A stretch of 45,606 bases of DNA. Source: Syncephalastrum monosporum B8922 (Eukaryota; Mucoromycota; Mucoromycetes; Mucorales; Syncephalastraceae). Shown piece after piece: positions 22,973-32,341 of this stretch (positions are counted from its first letter, which is position 1; the number at the start of each line of letters is the position of its first letter). A model generated the notes under the pieces. It did not search any database. It was given only the letters and a program-made list of their open reading frames with translations, and was not told the DNA's origin. The stretch lies in NCBI GenBank assembly GCA_000697355.1, contig JNEN01001201.1:1-45606 (forward strand), written 5' to 3'. The position numbers and the translations under genes are program-made.

Positions 22973-25900
22973 ATGAGTTCGAAGCAAACCCAACTGAGGT
23001 AGGATGACCAGAACATAGCGGGCAACTTGACGCTTATCTCAACTTTGCGTTAGCTCATTCTTTGGAAGCAAGGGCACCGCCTCTGCTCCTGCCAAAACTT
23101 CTGAGGCCAAGAAACGATCTCGCAATGGCGCCGCGTCTGACAGCGAGTCAGGCAGCGGTAATGAAAAGCCTGTGCAACGAAACCCTCGAAAGAGAAGAAT
23201 AATTGAGTCTGATGAGGAAGATCCTGCACCTTCAAAACGAGACGAGAAGGAAGGCTCTGCTGCGGACCAAACGAATATGGATATGGATATGGAAATGGAT
23301 GTGGAAGCCGATTCTCGAGATGCCAACGCCGAAACTACTGAACAGGATGTCGATATGGAAATTGAAGAGGCAGAGAAGGAAGAGGAGGAAGAACGCGAGG
23401 AAATGGAAGCTGAACGTGCGGCAACCAAACAACTGTGAGTATGGAGTGCCATGGACAGACAGATGCGCTGAGACGTTTTCTAGTGCTGTGGCCCCTGCTT
23501 CTGACAAGCAAATGGAGACTTCCTGGGAGAAAGGCAAGAGGTAGGATAAATGAGAACACTCCTGGAAACTGTCTCACATAGCTCGTATAGCGTGCCCTAT
23601 GCTGCTCTCGTCAAGGCTTTTGAAAAATGCGAACAAACCACAAAGCGTCTCGAAATTACCGAGCATCTTGTCATGCTCTTTATACAGGTCATCCGATTAA
23701 AACCGGAGGAACTTCGAGAGACATTGTATCTGTGTATCAACAAGGTAAGCCTTACTCAGATGGGCGACAAGCTGTCGATTGACATACGTCCACAGCTATG
23801 CCCAGATTACGAAGGTCTGGAACTCGGTATCGGCGAGTCCTTCATGATGAAAGCTATCGCCCAGTCGACTGGTCGTAATATCAAAGCAATTAAGGCGAGC
23901 TACCAGGAAATAGGCGACCTAGGTACCGTAGCCAGAGTAAGTACATATTCGCTTTCTATACAAGCATTTAACAAGATGAGTAGGAAAGCAAGAAATCACA
24001 AAGCACCCTGTTTGCTGCGGCTGCGCTGACAGTACCTCGCGTTTTCAAAACTTTGAAAGAGATCGCCATGTGCGAGGGCCAGTCGGTAAGCTCATACGAT
24101 TATATCTACCTGTACCTGACAAGGAGATTAGTCCCAGAAGCGAAAGATTGACAAAATTCAAGGCTTGCTCGTGGCCTGTAAGGGAAATGAAGCCAAATAT
24201 CTCATCAGGTAAAGTTTTATTTGATCTCTTGACAGCTCTTGTTTGACGTTCCCATAGACAACTAGAGGGCAAGCTACGAATTGGTCTCGCGGAGCAAACT
24301 GTGCTGGCTGCACTCGCCCAGTCGATTGTGCTGAGTGATCCCAGTAAGTCCACAGAGATGTCTAGAGGCTTAGACTAAGTCTGCATCAGAATCCGGAAAG
24401 TGGTCGACCGAGAAGCGTGAAGAGCGGTTATTACATGCATCTGAGGTTGTCAAATCAGTTTACAAGTAAGCATACAAACTGCGATACAACATAATGCGAG
24501 AGCTCACGTTGCCTATAAAGTCAACTGCCGACATACGACATGATTATCCCTGCGCTACTGAAATATCCATTAGAAGAACTCCTAGATCATTGCACGATGC
24601 GACCTGGTACGTTTGTAGAGACGTTACGCTTATAGTATCTAATATCTCTGTAGGTATACCTCTAAAGCCCATGTTGGCACACCCGACAAAGAGCTTAACA
24701 GAAGTTCTGGATCGCTTCGAGGGCCAGAATTTCACGTGCGAATACAAGTATGACGGAGAACGGGCTCAGGTAAAGCTGACATAAGAGACTCTCGAATATA
24801 GGATATTCACAGACGCTTCCTTTTAGATTCACAAGTTGGAAGATGGCACTATTTCGATCTACAGCCGGAATTCTGAAAACATGTCCCAGCGATACCCTGA
24901 TGTTATGGAGAAGATCAAGAAATGGATCAAACCGTCGACCACTTCCTTCATCATTGACTGTGAGACAGTGGCATGGGACAAGGAAAAGAAGTGCATCCTA
25001 CCCTTTCAAGTTCTCAGTACCCGGAAACGTAAGGATGTCAAGGAAGAAGACATCAAGGTGCAAGTCGCAGTCTTTGGATTTGATTGCTTGTATCTGAATG
25101 GCGAGGTATAGAAAAGGGTCAGCGAGTAATCGGAGAAGAGCTATAAGCTAACTGTGTTCGTTGCAGTCATTGTTACAGACCTCGCTCAAGACAAGGCGGC
25201 AAAAAATGAAGGAGTCCTTCATCAAGACTGAGGATGAGTTCTTTTTTGCCGAAAGCATGGACTCGAACAACATTGAGGACATTCAACATTTCCTCGATGA
25301 ATCCATCAAGAACAACTGCGAGGGCTTAATGGTGAAGCTTTACGACAACGAACATGCCACTTACGAACCTTCCAAGCGATCTCGCAACTGGCTCAAGGTC
25401 AAAAAGGATTATCTGGCAGGCGTAGGTGACTCAGTTGACCTTGTTGTGATCGGCGCATTCCATGGCAAGGGCAAGCGCACTGCCGTCTATGGTGCATTCT
25501 TGCTTGCTTGCTACGACCCGGAGACAGAAAAGTTCCAGACCGTCTGCAAAATTGGTACCGGTTTTTCAGAAGAACAACTCAAAACGTTCCATGAGAAGCT
25601 TAAGGACACCGTGATCCCTGCACCTCGATCGGACTTCATGCTTGGTGAAAATCCTATCAAACCGGACGTATGGTTCAAGCCGACCCAAGTGTGGGAGGTT
25701 CAGCCTGCTGACTTGTCCGTCAGTCCCGTGTATATGGCCGGTGTTGGACAGGTAATCTAGGTTCTGTCATGATAAGTGCTTGAATTGCTCATATGCGACT
25801 ATTAGGTGGATCCCACGAAAGGTATTTCACTACGTTTCCCCCGTTTCTTGAAGATCCGTGAAGACAAAGAAGTCGAGGATGCTACTTCTAGCGACCAGGT

Positions 25901-25987
25901 AACACAATACGACCTTTCTCCTGTGCTCGTTCTAACCAAGCTGATTAGATTGTTGAGTTCTACCTAAATCAGGGCAGAAATGATTAG
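22973..25987 (+). CDS. CDC9: ATP-dependent DNA ligase I (Cdc9/LIG1)
   Basis: Seals Okazaki-fragment and repair nicks. Fifteen exons: 22973-22998, 23054-23434, 23484-23540, 23582-23744, 23796-23936, 23984-24085, 24132-24208, 24258-24343, 24390-24465, 24521-24606, 24654-24769, 24827-25105, 25167-25751, 25806-25898 and 25949-25987; 768 aa. The N-terminus [15 protein letters not shown] is a PCNA-binding PIP box (QxxLxxFF) split by intron 1. A disordered acidic region with Lys/Arg nuclear-signal clusters (RKRR) follows to about residue 150. The DNA-binding domain includes [13 protein letters not shown] and [17 protein letters not shown]. The adenylation motif [10 protein letters not shown] puts the nucleophilic Lys at about residue 430. 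Downstream motifs are [18 protein letters not shown] and [17 protein letters not shown]. The protein ends FYLNQGRND with the stop codon inside a transposon target-site duplication. Intron 4 (51 bases) is stop-free and in phase. Confidence 0.97.
25973..25987. repeat. Target-site duplication, copy next to the ligase stop
   Basis: GGCAGAAATGATTAG occurs here and again at 27262-27276, flanking a 1,274-base insert. The copy encodes the last residues and stop codon of the ligase. Confidence 0.8.
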
Positions 25988-27261
25988 TTAAAAGACTCTT
26001 TATTGTTTTTGAAGATATACGTTTAGAGCACTTGGGCGAGTAAACTATCTCATCGCGTTCGGGAGGGGGCGAGTGGCAAGAAAATTCATGCAAGAGGTGT
26101 AAATTTAAGTTGCGATCCGTGCGTCAGTTCGAAAAAAAAACCCAAAAGGGGAAAAACGAGAGTGACAGATCAGAGGAACGGAGACTTGAGTTGGTCGGCA
26201 CGGCGGGGAGAGCCTAATAGCACAGCATCTAACAGATGTGTGTCATCAGGGATATGGCATTTGTAAACCAGGCGCAGGGCACATAAGTTTGGCCTGGAGG
26301 AGCTGACACGGCTCGTAATGATTACGGCGTGCTTTCGAGGCTGGGCCACAGCGGTAAGGCTTGAGAGGGAAGGAGGGGAGTCAGTGCGTACGCCATTTTA
26401 TCAGGAGATGACGGTCACGGTGGGAGGCGGGAAGAATAGGACAGGGTCAACTTGGCGGCTCTCGCGAGCACGACTCACGCGACAGGAAAGCGGTTGCGGC
26501 CTCGCGTTGCTGGGCGATAGCACGTGATGCGAGCTGGTCATGGCGGAGTTGTAGCCGGGCTAGCCGATTTTCTCATTTTCACGTCAGAAAAGTGCTCCAC
26601 ATAGTACTTTCTGAAAGAACTCGCCAGTAGTTGTCTTTTGTGGCTCCATGCCAGACGAATGAGCGCAACGATGCACGCAACATGGTCGACATGGGCAAAG
26701 TGACGGCACCACGAGGCGAACTTGAAACGCAAGATCTGCCAACGAGTTTGTATCGATGGGAGGTCTGCGAGCGCGAGAGGAGAATTGTTGGGCGGTTGGC
26801 GTCGGGCGAGCTGTTAATTGCCATCTGGACGCAGCCCAGCCCATCTGAGCTTTCTATAGGACAGCCAGCTGCGGCAGGGCGAGCGATGCGACAACCAAAC
26901 CGTTCTCCAAGACGGGACGAACAAACGTGCGATATGTTTGCAGTTTGATACGCGCGCTATCGCGTGACCCGAGCCACCAGGTTGTTGGAGGCGCGTCGCC
27001 AGCGCCAGTAGGCCAGTTCGCGCTTGTCGGCGAGGTTTTGCAGAGCATCGGACCAGAACTATATCCGCCTTTGGGGCGAACCTTACCTTACCACGGGTCA
27101 CAATGGTCCAGCGCGAGGTGGATAGATTCCATTCAATTCCTTTTCCAGTCTCTCGATCAGTGGTCGGTGATGCGCATGGGATGGGGGGGGGGACAGTCGA
27201 CGATCGCGTCATTGACACTTTCGATCGACGCCTTGAGCTTGTTGAGGTACAGATCCGCCAC
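25988..27261 (-). mobile_element. 5'-truncated, decayed LINE (non-LTR retrotransposon) fragment
   Basis: The insert is bounded by perfect 15-base direct repeats and reads on the minus strand. Just inside its 3' end the minus strand has AATAAA (26004-25999), eleven bases before the duplication, as expected for target-primed reverse transcription. Peptide pieces in different minus-strand frames resemble fungal LINE ORF2: ADLYLNKLKASIESVNDAIV near the 5' end, LADKRELAYWRWRRASNN (endonuclease-RT linker type, about 27040-26985), FVRPVLENGLVVASL (about 26930-26880), and SIQTRWQILRFKFAS then HVDHVACIVALIRL (about 26750-26650; C-terminal region). Frames change and stops intervene, so it is dead. No long A-tail remains. 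The insert is more GC-rich than its surroundings. No other gene is seen in the insert or in the 182 bases that follow up to TRM6. Confidence 0.78.
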
Positions 27262-27276
27262 GGCAGAAATGATTAG
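27262..27276. repeat. Target-site duplication, distal copy
   Basis: Second perfect copy of the 15-base sequence that ends the ligase gene. The sequence after it (27277 onward, including a palindromic TGACGTCA at 27314-27321) is presumably the original ligase 3' flank. Confidence 0.8.
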
Positions 27277-27458
27277 AGTGCATCCGAACTACTCTGTATC
27301 ACATCACAGAAATTGACGTCAACGTGTCACTCCACATATTCACCATTGTTCATGCAGTTGATGTTCTTTGGAGGCAGTCGATGTATGTGAATGTGATCTG
27401 TTTTCAGTGGGGAAGGAAAATTACATGCAAAGTATTTATTCTTGCTTGATTACAACCT

Positions 27459-29259
27459 CTATTCGGCCTTTTCTTCAGCCTTTTCTTCAACCTTTTCTTC
27501 AGCCTTGTCGTCACTCTTGTCGCCACTCTTGTCGCCCTTGTCAGCCTTCTTATTGCTAGTATCCTTGTTACCACCCTTTCTCTTTTTGCCGCGGCGATTA
27601 TTGTCGTCACGTTGTACGAGCGCGGGATCAAAGGGGCAGTCAATGACGCGCAGAGCAGACAACAGGTAACCACCGCCTGCACTTGTGCTCATCTCAGGGT
27701 GCGTCCGGCCTGGCAGAACTTGGTATTGGCGAAGACTGCTTTCTGTGATGTCAGATGATAAGAAGTCTTTGGATGTACGCATCCAGTGCGCCGCCTCTAA
27801 GAGAGGCTCTTTGCTATGACTGTAAACGACAATGCGTCTTGAGCCTGCCACGTATGGCAGCAGAGTTTTGATGACGGTTTCGGGCATGTACGGCGACGAT
27901 ATGATTAATCTAGAACAAGGTGTGAGAGTGTGCGCATAGGATATAATCCTTACTTCCATACCCATCGTAGCCTCCTTCGTACAGCATCCTACGGCTTTCA
28001 TTCTTATAGGCATGGTTTAACTTTCGTCTATGATAGTGGCGCTGTCCGTATTCATCCATAGCGGCGATCTCTTCCTCTGGCTTATCCGTCCATTCATCTA
28101 TATGTGGAGAGATTAGTCTATTACTTGATACTTTGATGCCTATACTCACCGAATGGTACGCTTTGGTCCACTTTGGACATGGGGACGGTACGCACGACGC
28201 TGAGAACATCCTTTGACAAGTTCAGATAGCGCAGTACGTCGTAGTTATGCGTTTCATTCTCAGTGATAGCCAGAATATGGCCATGACCACCCATACGCTC
28301 GGCTAAAGCACTGACGATCAAGCCTTGTGTATCATCGACGACGAGGAACTTGCTGTTAGCATGTGCATTGACCAAACTAAGGAGTTGTGACAGGGTGTCC
28401 ATTCGCAAAAATCTAATGATCTCTATCAGCAAAGCTGTACCTGTTTCTTCTGCAAAGACCTACTTGATTTTGTCCGGGTTTCGGACAAAGAAATGATTGG
28501 CAATCGAGTAGAGCGTAGGACGCACAGGCGTGAATACTTTCATGAACCTAAACACCTGTAAATATCCATGCATGAAAAACATCTAGTGCTTACTTCTTCC
28601 GCTTTCGCTCGATATACTTTGCTTTGGAGAACTCAGTCTTTTTGTCAAACTCGGTATGCGACGCGACGATCTTTTGGATAATTTCCTACAAAATAACACA
28701 GGTGAGGTGCATGCTTGTGGTCATCACCGAATGAAGTTACCTCGTGTGGTATATTGCCCTTAAGACCCTCCTGCTTGAGCTTTTCAACTTCCTCGTAGCT
28801 CATCTTTTGCACGGCCGTGTCGTCCTTGATCATCTGATTGTTTGCACCGGTATCCTCTACAGACTTCCTAAGCTTCAGCCTATGGTATAGCACGTCCACT
28901 TACCAACAGCGAAGAGGGCGAGATTGCGGCAAGGGCGAATATTGCCTTTTTGATCGTAGATCTCGTACGACAAACCGAAGGGCTTGCCGATCAAGTTGTC
29001 GGATTGGAATGTACCAAACTTTCCCAGGTTAATCTGACTTTAGAGATAAACGTGTCAAGTCAGTAAACGAGATCGGGCGAGACGACAGATTTGGATCGTA
29101 CGAGTTGGGTTTGATATTGATCAACTTGATGTTGCCGCTTGGCATATGAAGCAAAACATATTGATCTGCTTGGACATGAGGGAACTCGTCGGTGATGTCG
29201 TCTTTTGTAGTGGTCACAGGGACACCAGACAGACCAACTTGTTTGCCGTTGTTTGACAT
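27459..29259 (-). CDS. TRM6: tRNA (adenine-58-N1)-methyltransferase non-catalytic subunit Trm6 (Gcd10)
   Basis: Partner of Trm61 in the nuclear m1A58 methyltransferase needed for initiator tRNA stability. Exons 29259-29102, 29037-28904, 28856-28741, 28685-28594, 28547-28464, 28412-28150, 28097-27962 and 27909-27459 give 477 aa. Family hallmarks: SQINLGKFGTFQSDNLIGKPFG and YEIYDQKGN, then VEDTGANNQMIKDD made by splicing exons 2 and 3, KTEFSKAKYIERKRKKF, MDTLSQLLSLVNAHANSK, and the late LRQYQVLPGRTHPEM with GGGYLLS. The S-adenosylmethionine motif is degenerate, as in all Trm6. The C-terminus is a Lys/Glu/Asp repeat (KADKGDKSGDKSDDKAEEK) that could bind RNA or be disordered. The ATG at 29259 is the first that gives a plausible N-terminus. 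Confidence 0.94.
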
Positions 29260-30194
29260 GCGGAAAACACAAAAAATAAAAAGTGGCACATTTAAAGTTT
29301 TTCATTCGCGCGCGGCCACCTACTCCGTCAAGTTGCATTACATCTCAAGAAACAGTCTCTATTCTTCCTTTGTCTGTTGTTCTGTCACGCTACTGTGCAA
29401 AGCACAGCGTTATGCGACTATTCTGTTCTACCTGACCAGAACTTGCCAAGGAAAACTGCACTTTTTTCAAGGGGTTTATCAAAATGCTTTTTTTGGTGGC
29501 TTTCAGGGTCTGTCGGACGCATACCTCTTGTCCTCACTCATGCGTATGTGATGCGACAAGGTTATGCATGGAGTGTATATTTACTTACATACTTATGCCA
29601 CTATGTACAGAAACGCGTCGGCTCCCAGGCGACGCATGTGAGTAAATGTACTAACTACATGCTGCTGTTGTAGAATTTTCCTGCATGCTATGCTTTTACT
29701 AAGGTAACAGTACATTCCCGGAAAACCTGTTTCAGGGGATTCCCATGCGGCTGCTCATTCTTTGTCCTAAAAATATAGTGAGCAAAATATACTATATCGG
29801 TAAGGATACTCACGTCCCAGCAGTTGTTCATGATGGTTGAATGATCAAGAAAGGCTTTATTTTTGTCTTCTTTTTACATGATGGAGTTGCAAGAGCATAT
29901 ATTAGCGTCGAGCAGAGAAAGCAATTTAGACATGATAGTGGTTATAATCGTTGGGTAGATAGGAAAGAAAAAAAAAATTAATAGAAATCACAAAAGAACT
30001 TGAGGGAAGGTGAAGGAGATCGGAGTAATGAGAATGTAAGTTGTAAGAGGTAAAAGAAATAAGAAAAAAAAAAAAAAAGCTCAGAGTCCAAGAGGGTGCT
30101 TGGTGACGACGGGCATAAACATATAGACAATAATAAGGTTAAGTGGTATGCATGGGAGTGATGTGTTGAAAGGAGGAGTTCGGTATGGTTATCC
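29260..30194. other. Intergenic region with intron-like signals but no gene I can support
   Basis: Between the TRM6 start and the end of the integrase-like gene. On the plus strand, GTATGTG (29548) to TACAG (29610), and GTGAGTAAATG (29638) with TACTAACT (29650) and TTGTAG (29673), look like two introns around a 27-base exon. On the minus strand, an ATGAACAACTGCTGGGAC (29832-29815) is followed by GTGAGT and a TTTTTAG acceptor. None yields a frame longer than about 30 codons. Positions 29930-30180 are an A-rich 3' flank of the next gene. Possibly a spliced non-coding RNA or a tiny gene. Confidence 0.35.
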
Positions 30195-31987
30195 TTAGAA
30201 ATCGAAAGGATCAATGAAAATACCCTCTGCAGACGGCTTATTAGCTTGCATTGCTAGTGGCAGTGGTACAAGTACGTCGTCATCGTCGGCGGCAGAGGCA
30301 GAGAAAAGCGTAAGAGGAGAAAGTGAATTGCTGGGTGAAGGAGTGGACTGAGCCGGCAGACTGACGTTTGCGGTATCAATAAACAGTGGCTGTTGCTGAT
30401 GATCCTCGGTTTTGATCGCCGTAGAGCGTTGAGACAAGGCTTGGGCATCAAAATGGCGAGCGACTGCAGCTGCTGCAGCTGCTGCAGCGACAGATTCGGC
30501 CTTCATGTCTTGGCCAAAATCACCGAGGAAAGTGGAGGAGGATGCATGTGCATACGGGATATCGTCATTCTTGATGTAATACTGCGTGGTATCGCCTGGC
30601 TGTTGTTCCGTTCGCTCTTGCTGCTGTAAATAGTGTTGCTGGTGGACGTTTAGGGGCGCCGGAGAGACATCACTCATCCAGGCTGGGGGCAAAGGAGATG
30701 TAGTTGTGAGGCGAGGGTAGCAGGAGGCGAAGGGGGAAGAAAGAGGATGGCCTTCTCCTTCTGCAGCTGCATCGAAGAATGATGTTGTTGAGGCGTAAAA
30801 CGGCGGATGGCTGTAATCGGTTGTCGGGAGAGACAGCGGCTCGGCGCACCACGGCGGCAGGGATACCCTGCCGCTGCTTCGCACGCTATAGTCATCATAA
30901 GCAGGGACCATTCCAGCCATTGCAGTCTTGGCAGTATTCACTGCAGCTGCGGTCTTAGCAACAGCTGCAGCAGTGGCAGCGAAGTGGTCAAAGCTGTACC
31001 TTTGCTGTTGCAAATGATACATTGGCTGTTGCTGTTGCTGCTGTTGCTGCTGCTGTTGCTGCTGCTGTTGTTGCTCCTCTTCAAAAGTCATCGGGAGGAA
31101 CGAAGGGCTTTGGCATCCATTTCTGCGGGAGATACAGTAAGGGCAATGCCGAACAAAACGTGCAATAAGCTCCTTCGGGATCCAAGAGTATTGGCGGCGT
31201 ACCTAAATGCAGTGGTTTAATTAATCGTACGCAAGATAAAAAAAGGTCTTCCTTAAGAAGCGTGTGGGCGCAGGGTCTTGCGTAGAAAGCTAAAGGCACA
31301 TCCAAGAAAAGAGGAACAGAAAGAGACGCCCCCAAAGCATCTGACCCCATGCTCCCTCAATTTCCTTTTCCTCCTTCCTCCTCTCTGACGTGTCCCTTTG
31401 CTGGTGCTTCATATAATGTATCTGCTTACCAAGGCTGACGTTTTATCCCTACCGCCGTGGAGCGCCTCCCTGTGAGCATGGACCAGGATATCGTAGATCT
31501 GCTCTCGCATGGCGACAGGCTTGCTATCGTGGCACACGATCTCGCGGCGGTTGACCGTCATAAGTTGAAACATCTTCTTGACCCAGAACCGGAATTGGGC
31601 CGTAGAAATGGACGTATTGCGTGGATCCTTGAGTACCTTGAGAATCAGCTCATAACGGCATTGATCCACGAGTGCTTTATCACGCTTCTTGGTCGACAGA
31701 TTGTGCAGATATTCTCTGACAATACAATCAAATTGAGTCGTCGTAGGCAGCTGATCATGGTCATCCAACGCCACGGCGTTAGGAAACGTGCTGCCTTGTT
31801 GAGTGGGGAATGATGAGCTCCCAGGCGGTGGTGTATAATAGACAGGTGTGCATGTGTGCTCGTCTGCTGCGGCGACCGACTGCAAGGACGAGCATGGTGA
31901 GGACCAGTTGGACGACATGGAGGACGACCGCAAGAGCGCAGCGGACGTCTTCCAAGGATGGTCATGGCTAAGTTTAGTTGGAGGCAT
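30195..31987 (-). CDS. polyQ protein with domesticated retroelement integrase H2C2 zinc-binding domain
   Basis: Two exons, 31987-31430 and 31202-30195 (phase 0, 227-base intron), give 521 aa. Residues about 90-215 contain FDCIVREYLHNLSTKKRDK, FRFWVKKMFQL and the HHCC block DILVHAHREALHGGRDKTSA followed by VRRQYSWIPKELI and FVRHCPYC. The last is the integrase zinc-binding module of Ty3/gypsy elements (H-x-HxxxxxH...C-x2-C). No DDE catalytic core, reverse transcriptase or chromodomain follows. Instead the C-terminal half is host-like: a run of 16 Gln, an Ala-rich helix, many Ser/Pro/Gln stretches and a final FIDPFDF. This looks like a transcription-factor activation region. A domesticated (exapted) DNA- or protein-binding regulator is inferred, likely nuclear. 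Function not known. Confidence 0.8.
31026..31073 (-). repeat. CAG/CAA tract encoding 16 glutamines
   Basis: Mixed CAG and CAA codons, right after the zinc-binding module and a Glu triplet. Mixed codons make slippage less likely than in a pure tract, so the length may be selected. Confidence 0.9.
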
Positions 31988-32341
31988 TGTATAAAGAGAT
32001 GGAGTGTATAATATAACAGTACACGAGACCGTATAAAATTACAATGGCGGGGACGATTTGTGTAAGCAAGAGGAAAGAGAGAGCCCGAATTGGAAGCCAG
32101 AGGTATGTGGAGATGGATATAGTTGCTAGGCTCGGGCCAACGTGTTGCACGCGGGCAGGCGGTCAGGGAGTGATTACATATATTTGCGCGGGAAGACTCA
32201 ACCCAATTCCTGCTCAGAAGAATGATGGGATGCGCTCTTCATCGGGACGCGGGGGGAGGATGCTTTGGACCCTGTTGCCCACATCTGCATGAAAACACAC
32301 ACACACACAACGTCCCTTTTCTTACGACTTTATTAGGGATT
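31988..32341. promoter_or_regulatory. Promoter of the integrase-like gene and 3' flank of the Rap-GAP gene
   Basis: Both neighbours are on the minus strand. This 354-base gap has no ORF of note; an (AC)n run lies at 32297-32309. No clear TATA element is seen for the minus-strand gene. Confidence 0.4.

Noticed and set aside
26814..27218. 134-codon minus-strand frame that superficially resembles bacterial hypothetical proteins (RFAPKADI)
   Set aside because: Other frames of the same DNA carry LINE-like peptides and the segment lies between target-site duplications; bacterial origin is not needed.
27314..27321. Perfect TGACGTCA palindrome (CRE)
   Set aside because: It lies between two convergent 3' ends, with no promoter to act on.
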